A stretch of 64,000 nt of DNA, from positions 682,001 through 746,000 of the forward strand of contig JAUIRK010001031.1 in NCBI GenBank assembly GCA_030549495.1. The letters are read 5' to 3'. Each line of letters begins with the position of its first letter. Within the stretch, counting starts at the first letter, position 1. The stretch is from Nectonema munidae. Taxonomy: Eukaryota > Nematomorpha > Nectonematoida > Nectonematidae. A program made the position numbers and the translations under genes. The notes below the pieces were generated by a model that was not told where the DNA came from, did not search any database, and saw only the letters and a list, made by a program, of their open reading frames with translations. Positions 57,066 through 64,000 of this stretch are shown piece after piece.

Positions 57066-57519
57066 CTGCGAATTAAAAAAAGGGTTGAACTTTGAATTGT
57101 GATAAAGTGCAAGAATTAGGCAACCTTAGTTGATAAAACTGACGCCGGAGAATGTCATCGTGCAAGGAGTAGTTGCTGTTCGAAATGAGAGAGCTTTCAT
57201 ACCACTCGACATAAACGTGCAGTTTGTTATCTTCATTTAAGTAATTATTGCTGGCGTTTATTATCTAAAGATGAATTGAAATGGAGAAGGGTGTATATGT
57301 AGTATGTAGTAGATGGCAGTGAATTCTATCCCATAGGTAGATATCCCTGATTAAACGCGTCTACAATGCGTGTCTAAATCTCTTGGATCACTTCTTCTTC
57401 CTTACATCCGAAATTTTTACATTCTAGGAATCCGAGATTAAGTTGTTAATAGGTGCACTTTTTAGAATGCAATGTAAACAACTTATTTCTCAATTTGCTA
57501 ATCATCATTCTACTCTCAC

Positions 57520-57780
57520 CAGGGTTGCAGAGTAGGAGCGAAGATATCTGACTCCAAATACTTGAAAATATGAAATATTTAAAACCCAGCTCTTCAGCTT
57601 TGACGAATAAAGCGCCATTCCCCATGTTTACAAAATATAAAAATGTTTTTTTCATTTTTATGATACTTAAAAAATTCAACTTCAACTTCTAAATTTTATT
57701 AGATATTCACTTCATACTCCGACTCCTATCACTTTGAAATCTCCGACTCAGCAAACCCCGAACCTCAACTCTACAACGCG
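57520..57780. mobile_element. hAT-type MITE with 'gactccgac' ends
   Basis: The left end CAGGGTTGCAGAGTAGGAG and the right end CAACTCTACAACGCG form imperfect inverted repeats (core GTTG-Y-AGAGT). CTCCGACTC and CATACTCCGACTCC occur inside. The minus-strand frame at 57446-57685 is a by-product. Confidence 0.55.
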
Positions 57781-58960
57781 CATTTTAACAATGCGAATCA
57801 ATATAACAAAAAATGTATGGGAAAAATACATAAAATTACTTTTAAGTAGAAGTATCCAGTTAAAAATATAGCTTAAAAATCAAGATTTCATTCTTCAAAA
57901 TTTGGTTCTCAGTGCTTTACGATTTCCTTGGCATACAACAGCAAATCTACACGCAAGTAATACTGATTTATTGTACACATCATGCAAAACAAGTAAATTA
58001 CGAATGTTTTCTCGAATTTTCTAATACAAGGTATTTTAAGTTTCAAATTTTTCGTCTTGGGTATCATTGGGATTCATAATCGATAAAAATTTTACTCAAA
58101 ACGTGGTAATCATCAACGCATTTTTTGTCGAGCATTTCAGAGAAAGTTGAGCAAAATGCTCTTAGGATGAAAATATCTAAATACGAAAAGTCAAAAAATG
58201 ATAAGGCGTGTGTGAAATTATCTTCTGTGAAAATACTGCCGATAAGGTAAAATTACTTTTGATCAAATTATATTGTTAAATTCGTGGACACTGTATTTCA
58301 CTTTGTGTGCATATAAAACTCTATGGGTTGAATATTCCAATCATGATGCATCAACCTTGATATGCGCAATACTTTTAATTTTAAGGTGTTTTTATCATTT
58401 CACAAATCAACTCAAAAAATTTGGTAATGTTAAAGTAAATTTATATTAGCCTTTGATTTTCAAAAAAGACTTATGCTCAAAATGTATTATAATACTCAAT
58501 AAATATTTTCAATGTTTTAAGTTAATAGGAACTTGGAAATATTAAATATTTAAAAAATTCAATTATAGTTTATCTTTTGTTGGAACCCATTATTCAATCT
58601 AATATTATTGGATCCAAAATATATTTAAAAATTGAAAGAGTTTAAAAACATCAAACGAATAAAAAATGTCAAATAAGACCAAAGGATTGCATTTGCTTTT
58701 GATACGTTTGAAAAGTTAATACATGATAACTGTCTAAAACGTATACTTAAATGAAATTTGTTATTGAGCATAAATGTGCAACTTCCAAAAAGAAGTCAGT
58801 AACAAATAAAATTTTGAATATAATTATTAGCAAACATTTTGAGTAAATAAAACTAGTTAAGAACAAACTAGAATAGTAACTTTTACTATTGAATTATTTA
58901 TACTTAATAACACTAAAGTGAATCTATCTAGTAAGTGTTGCTAAGAGAGGATCTCACTCT
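57781..58960. other. AT-rich intergenic DNA
   Basis: No gene seen. It holds the source (58346-58393) of half of the composite patch at 56698. I looked here for a BTB exon of the MATH-like gene and found none. Confidence 0.35.
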
Positions 58961-58964
58961 ATTT

Positions 58965-61051
58965 TTAATATGATTCCATCCCTATCTTTTCTGTATACGT
59001 ACAAAATGGACTCCACTTACTCGCATATACTGAGGCCCACAAAAATTGTGCATAGGAATTTACTTCTGAAATGGAAAGGGAAGTCTTGATAAGAGTTCCA
59101 GTGTCTTGAGCTGCTTGGTAATAATACTTAGTTAACTTTTTTGAGATATCCAAGCAACTTTCAAGTGGCTTTCGTCCTTTGATTAGCACAAATTTAACAC
59201 AGATTTTACGGATGCAACCTCTTGGTATGTTGTTTATATCCGTGTAGAAGAGTTTGAAGCATAGGTAGCCGCTGTGACTCCGAGATTCTATGCACCACGC
59301 TTGCTTCTCCCCATCGTATATGCATTCGTTTGAAAATTTTCCTTCAAATGAAAATTTGTTGTACGTGAAAGTCAGGGAAAATGGCATAAACAGTATTGAT
59401 ATGATATTTGAATTGTTAAGCCAATCAAAATGCTCACTTATTCCTATACCTTTAAAATCTACGATGAATTAAATCATCTCTGCAAGACTTTGTTGCTAAT
59501 TGTTATTGTTTTTTGCCATACATAAATATACATATTTATATGGTAAAATTAATATATTTTTTACCAATATTTCTTCTTTTCCATTTATAATAAGAAATGC
59601 ATGTTTGTGATCAAATGGCGATATAAAAGCTAGTTTTAGCACTTTCAACTTTATGACATTTGAAATCAAGACCAACTTTATTTCACTTGACAATATTTTT
59701 ATTCATCTCTCTTATTATCTCTCTTATTATAGAGGGGGCGTGAGTAGGGTTGGTTAGATGCTGGATTCGATAACTCAAGGTCTTGGGTTCGATTCCGCAT
59801 CATGCCTGCTTTCCTCATAGTTCGATACAAGTGGCGCAATTGTGCCTTCTCGATGAAAACACCCCGGGGTATCTTTATCTTTATCTTAGCAAAATACACA
59901 CTTACATTCGTGGGAACATAGCTATCCTTTTGGTAGGAGGTAAGATAGTATACCCCGTTGGAATAACTACAAATATTATGGGCAAAATTATGTACTCGTA
60001 GTTTCATCTTTAATGCAAGTAATTCAGTTTACTACGTTATGAAATATTTATAGAGTAATAATTTCTTACTATATAACATTTTTTTATTCGCATGAACATT
60101 CTCCAACAGTAAACTTTATATTTTATCTCTTCTTTGAAAATTTTCTATAAAGAAAGAAAAATTTCTTTTGAATTAAGTTTTACTCAAATGATTACGTTTA
60201 GATTCTCTTAAAAGTATCAAGTTAGTTGTATATACTAATGATGATAATTAACCGTGTTTTCGTTAATTAGTTAATTCATTGTCTAATACTTTTTAGCCCA
60301 TCGATTAACAAGTTAATTTCGGGAACATTTTGAATGCATAGATAATTACACAAGATACTGAAAAAAATCATACACATTATAACATAATTACAAGTACCAT
60401 AAAATGTATGCATAATCTTTTTTTAACATGATATAATTAAACAAGAGATTATTAGCTTAAAAGTATTTATATATGCAAATAATAAATAACATGCAAATTT
60501 ATTATGATTTGCTAAAGGTTTTATCATTTGCATTACGAGGTGAAGCACAGTTTGGTCACTGTGAATTAGTCAACCTTATTTACCGCTTAATAATTGGTTA
60601 ATTTTCAGCGAATACCATCACTAATATATATAGTAAGGCAGAAAATTTTTCTAAAGCTATTCTTAGATTTTGGTAAACATTGGCATACAGAAATTTTGAT
60701 AAAGTCTACCTATTTCCACGGAAAAATAAAAGTCGTTGACGATGTGGATGGAAAGAGGTTCTATGACAAAGAATATATGAGAACGAAAGTTCATATCCAA
60801 ATTCGCGTGTCCAATGTCTATTGCGTAAGGCGTACTGTTTCCTGAAGCATCAATAGTCTTTTCTATGCTCGTTGACTCCAAAATCCGCTTCCTATTTTCG
60901 TCGAAAATGGTAAGTTTGTACTTTATCTTGCATTTTTCTAGCTGGGAGTGCCGCTGACAAGTCACTTCCAACTTTTTTACTTTTCCCTCTTCAACGATAG
61001 GATAGAGAGAAAAATTCCAGTCAGAATTGTTTAATGAGATGTAAGAAGTTT
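58965..61051 (-). CDS. MATH/TRAF-like gene (speckle-type POZ kin), two exons visible
   Basis: Exon a is 61051-60710 (acceptor TACATACAG, donor GTAGAC) and exon b is 59458-58965 (acceptor CATCGTAG). The phases match (1/1), giving SVEI-DFKGIGISEHFDWL across the joint. Exon a has the MATH-like pattern SDWNFSLYPIV, then LEVTCQRH and IKYKLTIFDENRKRILES. Exon b repeats it with KQAWCIESRSHSGYLCFKLF, KICVKFVLIKGRKPLESCLD and a helix-like end. Tandem MATH-like domains before a BTB are typical of the large speckle-type POZ/TDPOZ sets of spiders, where they act as substrate adaptors for cullin-3 ligases. That role is inference: no BTB exon is seen, and the frame ends at GMESY. An upstream exon must exist to the right. 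It may be a fragment. Confidence 0.5.
59740..59873 (+). mobile_element. tRNA-derived SINE, copy 2
   Basis: Nearly identical to copy 1: two clear differences in the first ~125 bases (AAGCC/ATGCC, AGCGG/AGTGG). B box GGTTCGATTCC at 59786-59796. It ends ACCCCGGGGTATC followed by TTTATC repeats. It sits antisense in the intron between the two MATH-like exons. The closeness of the two copies suggests recent activity. Confidence 0.88.
59874..60709. other. Rest of the MATH-like intron
   Basis: AT-rich, no further feature recognised. Confidence 0.35.
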
Positions 61052-61441
61052 CTGTATGTAAAATATATAAATTAATATAGATGCAAACCTATTTTTAATC
61101 CTTTTATCGTTTCTACTAAATTTATCAGTTGGAAAATTGCAAGCCAAAAGATTTCTAGATGGGAAATTGATCATGGCGAATGCTAGTGAAATATTTCCAT
61201 TGACAGATTAAAGAATTGATCTCAAAGAACATAACCTAAATCACGGGTGTCAAACAGTGATTTGTAATCACTTTAATAAAAAGTGGAAAAATGATGTTAT
61301 ATGCCGGCATTTGCTTACTCATTATTGCTAATATTAATTATATGATTATGATTGATGATATTGTCAATGATTCAATTTTTAACAAAAAAAAACAAACAAT
61401 TTAAATATTCCATTGGAATAAATTAATTTAATGATTAACAA

Positions 61442-61556
61442 CCCTTTCGTGACAACTGTATCATATATGATACATAAACATATTAATTATATATTATATT
61501 ATATGAATCTTCTGCTTTTTAATAAATATTGTCTGATTTTTCTCGTCACGAAAGGG
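61442..61556. mobile_element. piggyBac-type MITE, 115 bp
   Basis: Perfect 12-bp inverted ends CCCTTTCGTGAC and GTCACGAAAGGG. TTAA follows on the right; the left flank reads ACAA with TTAA three bases further out. The interior shares TCTGCTTTTT and TGTCTGATTTTT with the element at 34250. Confidence 0.8.
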
Positions 61557-61576
61557 TTAATTTAGGTCTAAAAGGG

Positions 61577-62360
61577 AAAAAATGGATACCGAGTGTAAGT
61601 TATTTCAAGAGAATTGGTCCGTTTCCTATTTATTCGTAGAAGAAAATTGGAGGGTCAGACTAAACACCCCAAAACATCCCCAAACACCCCAAAACACGCC
61701 AAATAATTCTAAAGCACTACAAAAAATAGAGTTAAATCAAAAAAACCCGAAACACCCAGAAATAACCACCCCAAAAAATCCCAAAACACTTCAAAATACG
61801 GCAAAACATCTCAAAACACGCAAATTGTTCTAAAGCCCTACAAAAAAAGGGTTAGACTAAAAATCCCAAAACACCTAGAAATAGGCGAAAGCACCTCAAA
61901 ACATCCCCAAACACGGCAAATAATTCTAATGCACTACAAAAAAATCTTAAAAATTCCTCAAAACACCCCAAGCATCCCAAAACACCGCAAAAATCCCAAA
62001 TCACCTCAAAAAATTTCAAAAAACTACAAATATTTCTAAAGCACTACAAAAAATATCCTAAAAACTCCTTAAAACTTTCGAATTTTTTTGGGGTATTAGT
62101 CTAACCATCTTTTTTTATAATGCTTTAAAATTATTTGCCGTGTTTTGGGGATGTTTTGGGGTGTTTAGTCTGACCGCAAATGGGAAGCGTGTGTGTTTGA
62201 TGACTTTGTGAGTGCTCAAAAATGTAACATTCAGCGCAACTATGACATGGCAGCAGACAAATACATCAACTTTCAACGACAAATAAGCAAAGTTAAGGAA
62301 AACGAATTGTTGGCACGTTTGAATAAGCAACAGTCTGCTTTAAAACGCAGAGCGGAGTTA
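61577..62360 (+). pseudogene. hAT transposase N-terminus (GTF2IRD2/ZBED5 type), split by an insert
   Basis: The left part, 61582-61650, reads MDTECKLFQENWSVSYLFVE. After the insert (61653-62174) the right part continues NGKRVCL, then CNIQRNYDMAADKYINFQRQ and ELLARLNKQQSALKRRAEL. This is the BED-finger region of this hAT group (FQE-x-W, VCL, NI-x-R-x-Y, QQSA). A frame change lies between VCL and CNIQ. The zinc-binding Cys pair is damaged. Confidence 0.78.
61653..62174. mobile_element. Foldback-like element built of C4A4-rich repeats
   Basis: The ends are long inverted repeats: GGTCAGACTAAACACCCC at the left continues through AAAACATCCCCAAACAC, and the right end mirrors it with one extra base over ~35 positions, closing GTTTAGTCTGACC at 62174. 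Inside are many imperfect CACCCCAAAACATCC-type units and repeated CTACAAAAAA...GTTAGACTAAA blocks, plus a nested inverted end TTTGGGGTATTAGTCTAACC near 62089. There is no coding capacity. The structure fits a foldback or repeat-rich MITE inserted into the hAT gene. A target duplication is unclear (AAATTGG against CAAATGG). Confidence 0.78.
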
Positions 62361-63044
62361 TGAGGGAGACAGTTGGAAAAGCTACCGTGTTACTTGAGAA
62401 ATAACATTAGCATTAAAACCGTAGGGTAGTGACGAGGTTTTGATCAAATGCAATTGTATTTTTAATTAAAAAACTAATTTGATGTAATTGTATTTGTATT
62501 TGCATTATGTAAAATGTTATGATAAATACAATACTATGACGTATCATATTATGAATCACAGGATATCAATAAAATCACTTCCAAATTCCTTCTGGAGAAT
62601 TTCCGTTTATTAGTGAAGCAGAGCTGTAACTATTGTGTATATCGAATTGATTGAAAAGATTAATATATTTATGCCAATTTGTAAGGCTGAGCTATAACAT
62701 GTGTATAATTGTATTTTCAAATTAATAAATGTATTTGTACTTATATACTTGTTTCGGTCTTTCACATAGTGTACACTTAGTGATGATGATCAAAAATACA
62801 AGAGAACTTACAATTTCTAGTTTTGTACTTTTGGTTTTGATGATAGAAGTATTTGTATTCTCTTTTAAAATTTGGTATCAATAAAAGACTCGGAAATAAG
62901 TATTTGATGCAAACCTCGTAGTGAAACTCAGTTTTTTGAAAACAGGCATACTTATTAGCCTTACCAGAAGCACTGTGGTAAAAATAATTTCTGATCCTTG
63001 TAGAGAATTGGATGGTGTCCTGAAGATAAAGTCCAGTCATTTAC
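62361..63044. other. Middle of the decayed hAT element
   Basis: No readable transposase. AATTGTATTTGTATTTG and related strings at 62440-62520 and 62710-62740 suggest a second MITE inserted here. The minus-strand frame at 62777-63040 is antisense debris. Confidence 0.4.
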
Positions 63045-63480
63045 TGCATTTTCGGTGGTTCCGACGATACCTTGACCATCATAGATGAGTTCCATCAGTT
63101 GATATCCAAGATAGACACCCCGACAACAAATGAAATTTCCATCTCTCTCACTGGAGCGCTAAACAGGCTTCCCCGTAGACGGTGATCGTAGTGTCAGAAT
63201 GGCTATATATAGCATTCGATCAATGATGGCAAAAAAAGAGATTTTGTGGCAAAATTTAGAGAGAAAGGTTATACTTCAAATGGAGACGTGGTTTCTGAAT
63301 ATTTCACTGCATTTTGCACGAACAGACATTTTGTTGCAAGGTATTCAATATGGATCGAGTGATGGAAGTTGTTGTTCGAACTGTCAATTTCATCTCAACC
63401 AAATGTTTAATCCGTGACCTGACATTTTGCCGAAGAGTATTTTGTCTATCCGACCTATAGCGAAATGTTTATTTAACCGA
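63045..63480 (+). pseudogene. hAT transposase catalytic-core fragment
   Basis: The plus strand encodes GGSDDTLTIIDEFHQLISKI with DTPTTNEISISLTGALNRL, then (after frame changes) MMAKKE, HCILHEQTFCCKVFNMDRV and MEVVVRTVNFISTKCLIRDL. These match the GTF2IRD2/ZBED5-type hAT core in order (F-x-RG-x-DD, TTG-x-x-IF, FHCI-x-H-x-E-x-LC-x-K, V-x-x-VNFI). It is very likely the continuation of the N-terminal fragment at 61577. It is broken and not functional. Confidence 0.78.
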
Positions 63481-63595
63481 AAATGTACATACAATTTGAA
63501 AATTTTTGTAGTCGTTGCTTTATTTCCAGTAAGTTAACAAACGTGTGCTCTGTACAAATTTGCAGTGTATGTTTGTTTTTTTTCATTATTTTAAC

Positions 63596-63965
63596 ATGGG
63601 TTCTTAACCCTTATTCAGTCATGGACCCCTTTAAAAAGTTGATGAAAGCTAAGGACCGCCTACAAGGAAATTTTTGCATAAAAAGTCATAAAAACAATTT
63701 CGCATGCAATTAATGTTTGTACTTTATTTTATTGACATGAATTATTTGATCCCAAATGACGTCAAATACAGGTAGCAAACATTTTTTACCTAAAATTTTT
63801 TCAAATTATAAAGGTTATCTTTTTGTTTCAGTTATTTTTAAACGTACAAATTGGTTAGGGTTATTTTAAGTTTTTTTTAACAAAAATGAAAAACTGTTCA
63901 CGGATCCCCTGAGAAGTAGCCATAGACTCCTAAGGGATCCGTGGACCCCATGTTAAGAATCACTC
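63596..63965. mobile_element. hAT-type MITE with GGTTCTTAACC ends
   Basis: The left end TGGGTTCTTAACCC and the right end GTTAAGAATCAC are inverted, and ATGGACCCCTTT is mirrored by AGGGATCCGTGGACC. Near the right end CACGGATCCC and GGGATCCGTG form a perfect 10-bp stem at about 63899-63942. This end type is common among non-autonomous hAT elements. No coding capacity. Confidence 0.65.
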
Positions 63966-64000
63966 TACCATACACAAATTATGTGATTAATAACTTATCT

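Noticed and set aside
57446-57685. 79-codon minus-strand ORF
   Set aside because: Mostly lies within a hAT-type MITE with gactccgac motifs; no protein similarity.
61653-62174. Interstitial telomere repeat
   Set aside because: C4A4-like units are irregular and bounded by inverted ends; animal telomeres here would be TTAGG or TTAGGG type.
62965-63158. Minus-strand exon of an unknown host gene
   Set aside because: The plus strand of the same bases encodes recognisable hAT transposase residues in order with neighbouring fragments.

Overview
The window looks like nuclear DNA of an animal. It is AT-rich, genes are split by spliceosomal introns, and most of the sequence is transposon debris. The mix fits an arthropod, most likely a chelicerate such as a spider: a MATH/TRAF-like (speckle-type POZ kin) gene, a membrane collagen, CR1-group LINE, piggyBac, hAT and pogo elements, and a tRNA-derived SINE. 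The spider guess is inference; nothing in the sequence proves the taxon.

Layout. 1-6500: a ~151-bp satellite split by a 4.7-kb CR1-group LINE with an 8-bp target duplication. 7386-9319: a nearly whole piggyBac transposase, broken by a single frame slip. 10395-12060: ~150-bp tandem repeats plus a shared module, with relatives at 46060-48665. 13816-25781, minus strand: the best host gene, a nine-exon transmembrane collagen. All splice phases close to a 617-residue type II membrane protein with a coiled coil, a furin site and about 148 Gly-X-Y triplets. Its introns hold a SINE, a tRNA-like relic and hAT debris. 26230-27290: a broken Ty3/Gypsy fossil. 27300-39800: gene-poor and AT-rich, with piggyBac relics, MITEs and SINEs. 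39823-39949: one clear exon of mitochondrial ribosomal protein S18C. 43502-44247: an inverted second copy of collagen exon 1 and its flanks. 45022-45446: a non-autonomous hAT element with a perfect 8-bp target duplication.

51012-52871, minus strand: an intronless, uninterrupted exostosin-like ORF of 619 codons. It keeps the GT47/GT64 layout but has lost the catalytic signatures of both domains. 55354-56385: a decayed pogo/Tigger transposase. 56861-57065: a terminal-exon-like coiled-coil ORF. 58965-61051: two in-phase exons of a MATH-like gene. 61442-63965: a decayed hAT element of the ZBED5/GTF2IRD2 type, split by a foldback-like element of C4A4-rich repeats and bracketed by MITEs.

The host genes show no operon-like linkage. 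The most interesting signals are the furin-cleavable membrane collagen with its duplicated first exon, and the open but signature-less exostosin flanked on both sides by related repeats.
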